Part shown: positions 56,534 to 64,000 of the stretch, one piece after another | How the letters are laid out: every line of letters starts with the position of its first letter | How positions within the stretch are numbered: position 1 is the stretch's first letter | From: Bin5 sp965221145 | GTDB lineage: Bacteria > Chloroflexota > Anaerolineae > Caldilineales > Caldilineaceae | Assembly: GCA_965221145.1 (NCBI GenBank) | Contig: OZ244877.1 | Coordinates: 5,146,001-5,210,000, forward strand | Direction of reading: 5' to 3' | Length of the DNA: 64,000 nucleotides | Made by a program: the position numbers and the translations under genes | Notes under the pieces: generated by a model | What the model was told of the DNA's origin: nothing | Databases searched by the model: none | The model's input: only the letters and a program-made list of their open reading frames with translations

Positions 56534-58855
56534 ATGTCTGAGAGGTCAAATGCGGTAAAACGTCCAGCCGCCGCCGGGCCAGCCAGAACTGAACGCCTCC
56601 CCTTGGCGTTGGTTACCTGGGCCATCCTGATCGCACTGGTGTTCGCTGTCGTGGCACTGCGTTTGCAGCGCCTGGACGAACTGCCGCCGGGTCTCAACAG
56701 AGATGAAGGCATAGATGGCGCGCTGGCCCTTCAGGTTCTGCAAGGCGAGCACGCTATCTTCTTTCCCGTAGATCAGGGACGCGAACCGTCAGCCATCTAT
56801 GCGCTGGCCCTGTCCACCATCCTTTTCGGGCGCACTTTGCTGGCTATGCACCTGCCCACGGCCCTGGGCAGCGCAGGCATGGTCTTTGTCGTCTTCTGGC
56901 TGGGGCGGCTGCTCTTTGGCAGAGACGAGCGTGGGCGGGCCACTCCTTGGCGCGGCCTGTTGATCGGCGGCGCTGGCGCGGGCCTGCTGGCGGTCTCCAT
57001 CAGTCAGACGGTCATCGGGCGCACCTCGTATAACAAAGTCACCCACATGCCACTGCTACTTGCCCTGTGTATGGCGCTGCTCTGGTGGGGGTGGTCCGAG
57101 CCTGAGGAAGGTCGCGCCTCACGCGGCGCGCCATCCGGGCCACCTTCTGACGGAGTTGGCGCGCAGGGGAAGAAACAACGAAGCCGGTGGTGGATCGCGC
57201 TGGCGGGCGTGTGCGCGGGACTGCTGCCGTATACCTATATTGCGGCGCGTTTCACACCATTTCTGTTTCTCTTCCTGGGGCTGAGCTTTCTGCTGCCTTG
57301 GGGCGGACATGAAGATCGAGAAAAAAACACAGGGTGGCGCTCGCGCTTTCCTCGCTTGTCTTTCCTCGCTATTCGTTTGCGGGCGGAACTGCCGCGGACA
57401 GCCATTTTCATAGGCGTGACCGGGCTGGTGGCTGCGCCGCTCCTTATCCACTTTGCTCTGCATCCCGAACACTTTCTTATGCGCAGCAAAGAGGTCTGGC
57501 TCCTTCGTGACAATCAGGTAAGCCCTCTGGCAGCCTTTCTGGGCAACGTCTGGGAGCATCTGTTGGTCTTCGGTTTGCGCGGGGACCCGGACTGGCGGCA
57601 CAATTTCGCCGGCCAGTCGATGCTGAACCCATGGGAAGCGCTCTTTTTCTGGCTGGGCGTGTGTTTGGCCGTGTGGCGCTGGCAACGGCCTGCGTATCGT
57701 CTACTGCTGCTCTGGCTGGGCGTTCTGATTCTGCCGGCCATGCTCTCCATGGATGATATCGTCCCCCACTTCCTGCGCATGATGGGCGCGACGCCGGCTA
57801 TCTATCTGCTCGTGGCTGTCGGTCTGTGGGAGGTGTCCCACTTCTTGTGGGAGCAGTGTAACGCCTTTCAGCGGCGCGCCAACGCAACCTTTCGCCAGAA
57901 TGAAACGACGGCTGCCATTGCCCTGGGGGTTGCAGTCAGCGGACTGATTCTGGTTCAGGGCGTTCTCACCTATCGCGCCTACTTCCAGAAGTGGGCTGCC
58001 GCGCCTGAAGTCTATGAAGCAAACGAGACGGAGTGGACCGAACTGGCCAGGACACTGAACGCGCTGCCGTCCGATACGAAGACGGTCTACCTGATCCCCT
58101 ACACGATAAGTGAGCATTTCAGCTTCAAATACCTGTATCAAGGCGCAGCGCCAGCCGACGTGATTCCTGCGAACATGCCGTACCTGCCGCAAGAGATCGA
58201 ATCCTCGCTGGCCGCTGTGGAGAACCTCGACACGGTCAGATTTGTGGACTGGGACAACGACTTCGTCAGTGGGGATGCCCATGCAGAGGAACACATTGTT
58301 GTTCTGCTTGGCAAATATGGTCGTTATCTGGGCAGCGATGAGTTCAACAGCTTTCGGATCCACACGTTCACCGATGTGGATCTGGAGCGTCCCTGGACGC
58401 TTTATGAACATTTGGAGCCGCCGACGGTCCATTACGAGGGCGGCATCGATCTTCAGGGGCTTGCCCTGGGCCAGGGCGAGAAGCAACTGTCAACGCAACA
58501 GGCGCTCAGTCTGGGAAGGGAACGCACCCTGTGGTTGGCTCTGCAATGGCGGACCGCCCCCGGGCTGGAAATCGACTACTCCATCTCCCTGCGCCTGTAC
58601 GATGCCGAGGGCCGATGGGTCTACCAGAGGGATGCTGTCCTCCTGGACCCGAGCCATCGGCGCACGAGCGGCTGGGCGGCGGATGAACGGGCGGACACGC
58701 TTTTCTACCTTGATCCCCCGGCAGAACTCCCCCACGGCGAGTACGAACTGGGACTGCTCGTCTACGACACCGAAACCCTGATACCGACCGTCGAGATAGG
58801 TGTCAGGGAGCCGGAAGTCCTCCTGGCGCGCCTACGGTTGGGAGAACGCCAGTGA
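56534..58855 (+). CDS. GT39-like membrane glycosyltransferase, array copy E
   Basis: 773 residues, the longest and last copy, intact. Acidic pair D57-E58 in PPGLNRDEGIDGALALQVL; the helix GLLIGGAGAGLLAVSISQTVIGR lies in the region deleted from copy D. Two cytoplasmic insertions (about residues 195-215 and 256-275) make it longer than the other copies. The C-terminal soluble domain has PWTLYEHLEPPTVHYEGG. It resembles copy B in the first loop (ALQVLQGEHA, EPSAIYALALSTILFGRTLLAMHLPTALGSAG). Role as for copy A; the acceptor may differ. Confidence 0.85.
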   Translation: MSERSNAVKRPAAAGPARTERLPLALVTWAILIALVFAVVALRLQRLDELPPGLNRDEGIDGALALQVLQGEHAIFFPVDQGREPSAIYALALSTILFGRTLLAMHLPTALGSAGMVFVVFWLGRLLFGRDERGRATPWRGLLIGGAGAGLLAVSISQTVIGRTSYNKVTHMPLLLALCMALLWWGWSEPEEGRASRGAPSGPPSDGVGAQGKKQRSRWWIALAGVCAGLLPYTYIAARFTPFLFLFLGLSFLLPWGGHEDREKNTGWRSRFPRLSFLAIRLRAELPRTAIFIGVTGLVAAPLLIHFALHPEHFLMRSKEVWLLRDNQVSPLAAFLGNVWEHLLVFGLRGDPDWRHNFAGQSMLNPWEALFFWLGVCLAVWRWQRPAYRLLLLWLGVLILPAMLSMDDIVPHFLRMMGATPAIYLLVAVGLWEVSHFLWEQCNAFQRRANATFRQNETTAAIALGVAVSGLILVQGVLTYRAYFQKWAAAPEVYEANETEWTELARTLNALPSDTKTVYLIPYTISEHFSFKYLYQGAAPADVIPANMPYLPQEIESSLAAVENLDTVRFVDWDNDFVSGDAHAEEHIVVLLGKYGRYLGSDEFNSFRIHTFTDVDLERPWTLYEHLEPPTVHYEGGIDLQGLALGQGEKQLSTQQALSLGRERTLWLALQWRTAPGLEIDYSISLRLYDAEGRWVYQRDAVLLDPSHRRTSGWAADERADTLFYLDPPAELPHGEYELGLLVYDTETLIPTVEIGVREPEVLLARLRLGERQ

Positions 58856-59306
58856 TGGGGGAGTAGAACCCGGTCTGGGGGATGCTCATTCCGGCAGTTT
58901 GCCGCATCCGCTGTCGCTGCTCGGCGTTGATCAGGAAACGCCCTCATCCGCGCACGCTCCTCCTCAGCACGTCGAGGAGTCGACGCGTCAGGCAGCGGTG
59001 AGACGCAATTCAGTTTCGCGCGTTCTTGAATTTTACGGCCATAACCGTTATACTTTTAATTTGGGCTGCAAATGGCCGCCTTGACACCGGCTGAGAATGG
59101 AGGATACGAGCGAACATCCTGCGCGCTCTCTGTAGCCCGACCGTTGGCAGTATCTTTCCGTCCCGGCATCCTTGCTATGTTCGGTGGTGTCTGGGCCGCG
59201 AGAACGCTGCCGGCGCCGTTGCCCCCCACAGGCAACAGTGGCGCAGAGAAGAATAACGCAGGCGGGCCAGGCCCATTGGGCGCCCCGCTCCCAGGAGGAG
59301 GAAGAC
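58856..59306. other. Intergenic region with a strong promoter
   Basis: About 450 bases after the array. The left half holds no recognisable feature; the right half contains the promoter of the next two-gene unit and its GC-rich leader. Confidence 0.55.
59026..59054 (+). promoter_or_regulatory. Promoter of the unknown two-gene unit
   Basis: TTGAAT and TATACT separated by 17 bases, about 250 bases upstream of the GTG start at 59307. Confidence 0.6.
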
Positions 59307-60902
59307 GTGCTGTTGCGAAGGACCCAAACTGCTTCTTTTTGGCGCGATCAGTTCAGCGTCTCCAGTGAAGACCTGGACTTTATCCATGGACTGATCCTGG
59401 ATGCAGTGTCGCCGATGACCACCGGCCTGCTTGCGCTGCGCCTGATCCAGGAGTACCAGCGCCGCGAAACAGCCCGGATGGAATCCGAGTTGAAGAAAGG
59501 CGCCGTCTACCAGCCCAAGAATGCCTATACAATCGGGCAAACTATCATCTTTCCGGCCATGGACTTCCTGGTTGGCGAGGTCCTGAAGTCCCGTAGCGGC
59601 CAGAACCCGGAGCATGGCGCGTTCGATGTCATCCGCGTGGGCTTCGTCGATTCGGGTGAGATACGGGAATTCGCCGCCAACCTGCAAACGGGCCATCGAC
59701 TTAATTCCACCAATGGCCAGACCGCAGGTGACGAGGAATCGCTCCTCTCCTCTGAAGAGATCTATTCCCTCTATCAGGATGAGATCGAAGAAAGTCTGCT
59801 CTTTACCCTGGAAGACAGCGAACGCAGCGTTGAATTTGTGAAGATGGACGACTATTGGCTGCTGTCCGATATGCTGGCCGAAGTCCATGTAGGTCATCTC
59901 AACATCGCCGAAGCCCTGCTCGAAATGCAGAACCGGCCCCTTGCGTCGGAGGAGCTTCTGCCGGAACTCGATCTGCAGGCCGATGATGTCTCGCAGCCCA
60001 TGCAGATCATCAGCGTGAACCACGCGCTGGGCAACGACGAACGCTTTGACCAGATAGGCAGCGGCGGCGTCCCCCTCTGGTTCCTGGCGCGGCTGGAACC
60101 ACCGGAAGCGCTGAACACTCCGCCTCTGCTGTCCCCCAACATCGGACGCTATAACCGGGCCATTTTGAGCGTGGAACTCCTGCAATCGGAATGGGAGTTG
60201 AATGACGAGTGGGGCGAAAGCAGCGCCGGCACACATGTCTCGTCGGTCGTGCCCTACGTCAGTTTCGCTCTGATATTCCCCCATTGGCTATACGGCACGC
60301 TTCCCCTCAACAACCACACCCGCGAATTCTTCCCGCAAAGCAACCAGGAACGTTCGATGGTGACGATCAGGGATGGCCGAGGGAGCAACCGCTTCACCGC
60401 CTGGGTCGTTCACAAGGGACGCTACGTCTGCGGCCTCAAGCAGTGGATGGTTTCGCATAACTTGCCGGTGAGCGCCCAGATCACACTGGAGCGTACAGAC
60501 AATCCCGATGAACTGATCATTGACTACCGCACACGCCGGATGAGACGGGAGTGGAGCCGCATCGCCAAAGTCGATGCCGAAGAACGGCGCTTCGGTCTCG
60601 AAATGAACAAGGTTCAGATCGCCTGTGAGTACGATGAGCATCTGATCGTCTCATCTGAGGACCGGGAGGGGCTGGAGGCATTCAACGCCGGTATTGAGCG
60701 CAACGAGGCTACGCTCAATCAGATCATTGAGATAGTTGTGCCGGAGATTGCGAAACTGAATCCCCAGGGTACAGCCCATGTCAAGACGATCTACAGCGCG
60801 GTCAATATGTTCTGGCGCTGTCCGCCAGGACCGATCTTCTATACATTGATCAGCAATCCCCGCTTCCAGGACGCAGGGGACGGCTACTTCAAAGTGAGAT
60901 GA
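59307..60902 (+). CDS. Unknown protein, possible C-terminal winged helix
   Basis: 531 residues, no family recognised. The GTG start at 59307 is chosen because AGGAGGAGGAAGAC immediately precedes it; the ATG upstream gives an unlikely Arg-rich extension. The N-terminal 50 residues are helical (SSEDLDFIHGLILDAVSPMTTGLLALRLIQEYQ), the middle is a mixed alpha/beta region with acidic stretches, and the last 60 residues (NPQGTAHVKTIYSAVNMFWRCPPGPIFYTLISNPRF) look like a HARE-HTH or other winged helix used in transcription and restriction proteins. Followed after 72 bases by a second unknown gene, probably co-expressed. Confidence 0.7.
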   Translation: MLLRRTQTASFWRDQFSVSSEDLDFIHGLILDAVSPMTTGLLALRLIQEYQRRETARMESELKKGAVYQPKNAYTIGQTIIFPAMDFLVGEVLKSRSGQNPEHGAFDVIRVGFVDSGEIREFAANLQTGHRLNSTNGQTAGDEESLLSSEEIYSLYQDEIEESLLFTLEDSERSVEFVKMDDYWLLSDMLAEVHVGHLNIAEALLEMQNRPLASEELLPELDLQADDVSQPMQIISVNHALGNDERFDQIGSGGVPLWFLARLEPPEALNTPPLLSPNIGRYNRAILSVELLQSEWELNDEWGESSAGTHVSSVVPYVSFALIFPHWLYGTLPLNNHTREFFPQSNQERSMVTIRDGRGSNRFTAWVVHKGRYVCGLKQWMVSHNLPVSAQITLERTDNPDELIIDYRTRRMRREWSRIAKVDAEERRFGLEMNKVQIACEYDEHLIVSSEDREGLEAFNAGIERNEATLNQIIEIVVPEIAKLNPQGTAHVKTIYSAVNMFWRCPPGPIFYTLISNPRFQDAGDGYFKVR

Positions 60903-60974
60903 ACGCGGGTGGAGAGTGGAAAACACCAACCACGGACCACTGATCGCTAGAGACAATCAAGGGATAAACAGACG

Positions 60975-61421
60975 ATGACAGTGGCAGCGCCAATGAAAAA
61001 GCTCACCTGGTTCCGGCCAGATGTGAATACAAAATTCCACATCGACTACGAATGGTGGGATCAAAGCGGACGCAATTTTCGTCTCTACCTGCGGGATCAG
61101 CTATGCGCAGAATGTCGGGACAGGTTCCAGGATCACAGGAATACGGAAGATGTGGACTGGATTGATCCGGAGACCGGAGAGGTTCACCGCACAGATGCCT
61201 TGTGGGAATGTCTGCGCAGCCGCTGCACCAAGGATCCCGACTACATCAACGAGCACCTGTCTCTGACCGCGGCCTGCTTCCGCGTCTTTCTGGCTAACAA
61301 CAACACGCCGCTCAGCCCTTCCGAGTTGAACCAGCTTCTCCCCTGGAAGCCGGCGCGCACCATCCTGCAAACCCTCGGCGGGCGCGTCGTTTATCTCGGC
61401 CTGCGGCCCGTGCGGGAATAG
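60975..61421 (+). CDS. Unknown protein with Cys-containing motif and C-terminal helix-turn-helix-like end
   Basis: 148 residues. DYEWWDQSGRNFRLYLRDQLCAECRDRF has a CxxC-like pair and WECLRSRCTKDPDY a second Cys pair, suggesting a metal site. The last 45 residues (PLSPSELNQLLPWKPARTILQTLGGRVVYLGLRP) have the layout of a small winged helix. The gene lies downstream of the other unknown gene on the same strand; together they look like a conserved pair. Convergent with the CoA-ester lyase gene, 46 bases away. Confidence 0.65.
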   Translation: MTVAAPMKKLTWFRPDVNTKFHIDYEWWDQSGRNFRLYLRDQLCAECRDRFQDHRNTEDVDWIDPETGEVHRTDALWECLRSRCTKDPDYINEHLSLTAACFRVFLANNNTPLSPSELNQLLPWKPARTILQTLGGRVVYLGLRPVRE

Positions 61422-61467
61422 AGAAGAGAACGAAGAGGAGAGAGAACGGTTCCCACTCCCCCACTCC

Positions 61468-62361
61468 TCACTCCTTGAAATCTCCCTCATTCTCCGGCCC
61501 GTTCTCTGCCCTTGCCAACAGACCCTGCGCGGCGCGGAATATCGGCATATCCACCATCTTGCCGTCGAGTACACAGACGCCGCGCCCGGCCCGTTGATGC
61601 GCCTCGAACACGGCGATGAGCCGTTTGGCCGCCTCCACCTCTGACCGGCCTGGCGTAAAGGCCGCGTTGATGATCTCCACCTGGCGCGGATGGACTGCCA
61701 GTTTGCCCCGAAAGCCCATTTTTCGCATAGTCCTACACTCCGCGGCCAGACCGGCATCGTCGCTCAGGTCGGTATAGACGGTGTCGATGGCCTGCAAGCC
61801 GAAGGCCGCCGCCGCCGTCACCACCGCGCTGCGGGCATAGAAGACCTCCCACCCCTCATACGTGCGCTGCGCGCCGACATCGCCGGCGAAATCCTCCGCG
61901 CCCAACGCCAGCGCCACCAGCCTGCGGTCAGCGTCGGCGATCTCGCGCAGATTCATCACCCCCGCGGCGCTCTCCACAATTGCCAGCAGCCGCACACTGC
62001 CGATGGGCAGCCCGGCCGCGCCTTCCAACTGGGTCAACTGCTGGCTGACGAAGTGCAGGTCGGCGGCCGATTCGACCTTCGGGACGACGTAAATCTGGGG
62101 CGGAGTAACAAATGTCTCGACCAGGTCATGCGGCCAGAACGGACTGCCGACCGGGTTGATGCGAATACAGCGCAGCGCGCCCGCCACCGGCAGCGTCCGA
62201 AATGAGTCGACCAGGAGCGAGCGCGCCTCCTGCTTGCGGCTGAGCGCGACCGCATCTTCCAGATCAGCGATAATCGCGTCCGCGGGCAGCGCGGCGCCCT
62301 TGGCAATCTTGCCGGGCGAGTCGGCTGGCATAAAGAGCATAGAGCGCAGTCGCAGCGTCAT
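61468..62361 (-). CDS. CoA ester lyase, CitE-like (HpcH/HpaI aldolase family)
   Basis: 297 residues. TIM-barrel lyase with RSMLFMPADSP at the N-terminus, DLEDAVA (metal-binding pair), RINPVGSPFWPHDL, LAIVESAAGVMNLREI (catalytic Glu) and LALGAEDFAGDVGAQRT. This matches citrate lyase beta subunit-like and malyl/citramalyl-CoA lyases that cleave acyl-CoA esters with Mg. No citrate lyase alpha or acyl-carrier genes are nearby, so a CoA-ester lyase is more likely than true citrate lyase. Family is firm, substrate unknown. Stands alone on the minus strand. Confidence 0.9.
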   Translation of the reverse strand: MTLRLRSMLFMPADSPGKIAKGAALPADAIIADLEDAVALSRKQEARSLLVDSFRTLPVAGALRCIRINPVGSPFWPHDLVETFVTPPQIYVVPKVESAADLHFVSQQLTQLEGAAGLPIGSVRLLAIVESAAGVMNLREIADADRRLVALALGAEDFAGDVGAQRTYEGWEVFYARSAVVTAAAAFGLQAIDTVYTDLSDDAGLAAECRTMRKMGFRGKLAVHPRQVEIINAAFTPGRSEVEAAKRLIAVFEAHQRAGRGVCVLDGKMVDMPIFRAAQGLLARAENGPENEGDFKE

Positions 62362-62770
62362 GAGCAGGCTCCATCGATTCGGGCACGCGCCGGGGATGGA
62401 CGCGGCCGGGGCGTAATGGTCGAATGTGAGCGTTTCATAACCTGTATCATTCTACACACAATGCTCCTATTCCGCAGGTCTGGCCAGATGGAAGGGTCTT
62501 GGAGGTCGGCCTACGACCGCAGCCACTCCACAGTCCGATGATTATCCGAATGCACGAAGGTCAATCTGACATTTTTACTTAGAAATTTCGATTATAGGTT
62601 GACATTGACAGAATCCTATTGTAGAGTATGCGCGACGGGGTGAAATGGCCGAAAATATTTGGCGCGAGACAGTTGCCGATAAGGAGGGGCCATGGCAGAA
62701 AGTGACCGATTTGAAACGCGCATTTCTGAAATACAACTGAATCCATCCAAACAACCATCTTGGAGTAACA
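62362..62770. other. Intergenic region with promoter and possible leader reading frame
   Basis: About 400 bases between the divergent CoA-lyase and XRE/ImmA genes. The middle is AT-rich and holds a clear promoter; the right end has a small reading frame with a strong ribosome binding site. Confidence 0.55.
62599..62627 (+). promoter_or_regulatory. Promoter of the XRE/ImmA gene
   Basis: Perfect TTGACA and TAGAGT separated by 17 bases, in an AT-rich stretch about 145 bases upstream of the ATG at 62771. Confidence 0.6.
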
Positions 62771-62940
62771 ATGAACAGAAACATAGTCGAGTCCATCCCC
62801 CCGCCCAAGTTGGGGCGGCGCCTGCAGGAGGCCCGCAAAGCCCGCGGCCTCACGCAACAAGAGGTCGCCGACTCTCTGGATGTAGCCCGCACCACAGTCA
62901 CCGCGCTGGAAAAGGGCGAGCGGCGCACTCGGCCCAATGA
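62692..62940 (+). CDS. Possible leader reading frame overlapping the XRE/ImmA start
   Basis: 82 codons beginning at an ATG preceded by AAGGAGG, the best ribosome binding site in this part of the window. The first 26 codons lie before the XRE start and the rest overlaps it in another frame, where the peptide is Arg/His/Gly-rich and looks like a shadow. It may be a leader that couples translation of the regulator, or a chance frame. Confidence 0.3.
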   Translation: MAESDRFETRISEIQLNPSKQPSWSNNEQKHSRVHPPAQVGAAPAGGPQSPRPHATRGRRLSGCSPHHSHRAGKGRAAHSAQ

Positions 62941-64000
62941 GCTCATACAGATGGCCAGGCTGTATGGCCGACCGGTGGGCGACTTCGTAGGCGCAAGGGA
63001 TCCTATTTCCGATTTTGCTGTGCAGTTCCGCGCCGCCGTTACCAACCTCGACTCTCGGCAGGCGCAAGACGAACTGCAGCAAGCGGTCGAATCGTTTCAA
63101 CGCCTGTGCGAAGACTATCTGTATCTCGAAAACCTGAACAAAGCGCCACTCAGCCACAGCTACCCTCCCCAGTACCCGGTCGGCAAGACTGCCCCCGAAA
63201 ATGCGGCGGAAGATGTGGCCTCCTCTGAACGAAACCGTCTGGCTCTTGGCGACGGGCCGCTGCGCAATCTAAGAGAGATTCTTGAGGACGATGTCGGACT
63301 TCGTGTTTTCTCCATCAAATTACCCTCTCGCGTAGCAGGCATCTTTTGCTATACGGATGAACTCGGTGGGTGTATCGCCGTAAACGCTCGTCACCCGGAG
63401 GAGCGACAGAGATGGTCGTTGGCACACGAGTACGGTCACTTTCTCACGAGCCGTTTCCGGTCGGAAGTATCTTTGCTGGGCACGTATGGCCGCACTCGCG
63501 CGGCTGAGCGGTTCGCCGACGCTTTTGCCCGTTGCCTGCTTATGCCGGCCTCCGGTCTGCGGCGAAGGTTCAATCAAGTGTCACGCGCGTCGGATGGCAA
63601 GATCACGGCCGCGGAAATCTGCCAACTAGCTCGCTTCTACTTTGTCTCAGTAGAAGCGATGATGCTGCGCCTTGAGGAACTACGTCTTCTACCAGGAGGC
63701 ACGTGGGAACGACTGAGAGACCGCGGCTTCAAAGTACGGGAGGCTCAAAAGCAATTGGGTCTGTCACCCCTTCCCCGCGATGAACGGGGCCTGCCTCTAC
63801 GTTACCAGTACTTGGCTGTCCGCGCCTACGAAGAGGAAAGGCTGACCGAAGGCGAACTGGCCCGTCTTCTACGGGTCAACCGCGTAGCGGCAAGGCGGCT
63901 GATCCAAGAGCTGACTCAATCCCTGCTTCTCCATGATGAAGGCCAAGTTGCCTCCTACTCCATTGATCTCGCGCGCAACGTCAGTGGAGTGGACGAACCT
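62771..64000 (+). CDS. XRE regulator fused to ImmA/IrrE metalloprotease, 3' end outside
   Basis: At least 410 residues, open to the right edge. An XRE helix-turn-helix is at residues about 14-68 (LGRRLQEARKARGLTQQEVADSLDVARTTVTALEKGERR), followed by a linker and an ImmA/IrrE zinc-protease domain: HEYGH at 219-223 and the third ligand E246 (RAAERFADAFA). In this family the protease clips a repressor after stress or DNA damage; fused forms occur near mobile elements and toxin systems. Beyond residue 330 is a third region with a possible helix-turn-helix (LTEGELARLLRVNRVAARRLIQELT). The ATG has GGAG upstream. Nothing of the gene's end is visible. Confidence 0.87.
   Translation, partial: MNRNIVESIPPPKLGRRLQEARKARGLTQQEVADSLDVARTTVTALEKGERRTRPNELIQMARLYGRPVGDFVGARDPISDFAVQFRAAVTNLDSRQAQDELQQAVESFQRLCEDYLYLENLNKAPLSHSYPPQYPVGKTAPENAAEDVASSERNRLALGDGPLRNLREILEDDVGLRVFSIKLPSRVAGIFCYTDELGGCIAVNARHPEERQRWSLAHEYGHFLTSRFRSEVSLLGTYGRTRAAERFADAFARCLLMPASGLRRRFNQVSRASDGKITAAEICQLARFYFVSVEAMMLRLEELRLLPGGTWERLRDRGFKVREAQKQLGLSPLPRDERGLPLRYQYLAVRAYEEERLTEGELARLLRVNRVAARRLIQELTQSLLLHDEGQVASYSIDLARNVSGVDEP

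Overview
The window looks like a piece of a GC-rich, non-model bacterial genome, most likely a member of the Chloroflexota (Caldilineae/Anaerolineae-like). That is an inference from gene content: a KorAB 2-oxoacid oxidoreductase, a GlgC plus GlgD-like pair, a bacterial SUI1 protein, HerA without a recognisable NurA, many GT39-like proteins, and intergenic regions crowded with short palindromic repeats and insertion sequences. No rRNA, tRNA or CRISPR array was found. Both ends cut through genes.

Layout. 1-4.8 kb: end of korA, korB carrying an unusual C-terminal CBS pair, then an epimerase, a Gfo/Idh/MocA oxidoreductase and a cupin. 4.8-7.9 kb: a visibly more AT-rich segment with a small-protein/DUF2335 membrane protein pair, convergent with a DUF3696-type ATPase/PIN-nuclease operon (a defence- or toxin-like unit). 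8.1-11.5 kb: a GH106-like glycosidase, a cold-shock protein and a HAD phosphatase. 11.7-16.6 kb: a decayed branched-chain amino acid ABC operon (livG with an amber codon, acyl-CoA ligase with a frameshift, livH frameshifted and truncated, livM absent, livK fused to the tail of livF). 16.6-20.5 kb: LLM flavin oxidoreductase, threonine dehydratase-like enzyme, metallophosphoesterase, methyltransferase. 20.5-21.7 kb: a complete-ended IS1595-type element with target duplication but a truncated transposase. 21.7-24.2 kb: HerA and a partner, followed by about 1.1 kb of repeat-rich non-coding DNA. 25.3-28.6 kb: a sugar ABC importer. 29-35.5 kb: Uma2, DinB, an FG-GAP/ASPIC lipoprotein, and topA. 35.5-45.4 kb: a gene cut by IS1 with a 9-bp target duplication, chrA, a CapA-family protein, a duplicated-HTH protein, AIM24, yciH, and glgC with a catalytically degenerate partner. 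45.8-58.9 kb: five tandem paralogous GT39-like membrane proteins, one split by an IS4-type element and one broken by a 23-bp deletion. 59.3-64 kb: a two-gene unit of unknown function, a CoA-ester lyase, and the start of an XRE/ImmA-IrrE regulator-protease.

The strongest unusual signal is the repeat landscape. A 60-bp palindromic element (ten copies) and a family ending in GCGCCCC/GGGGCGC (at least nine copies, short and long) are scattered between genes. Both families also sit in frame inside protein genes: the 60-bp element twice in the CapA-family gene, and the short palindrome in chrA and the threonine dehydratase-like gene. Together with three transposable elements, a third miniature element in three copies and several broken genes, the window shows a genome being remodelled by small mobile DNA.
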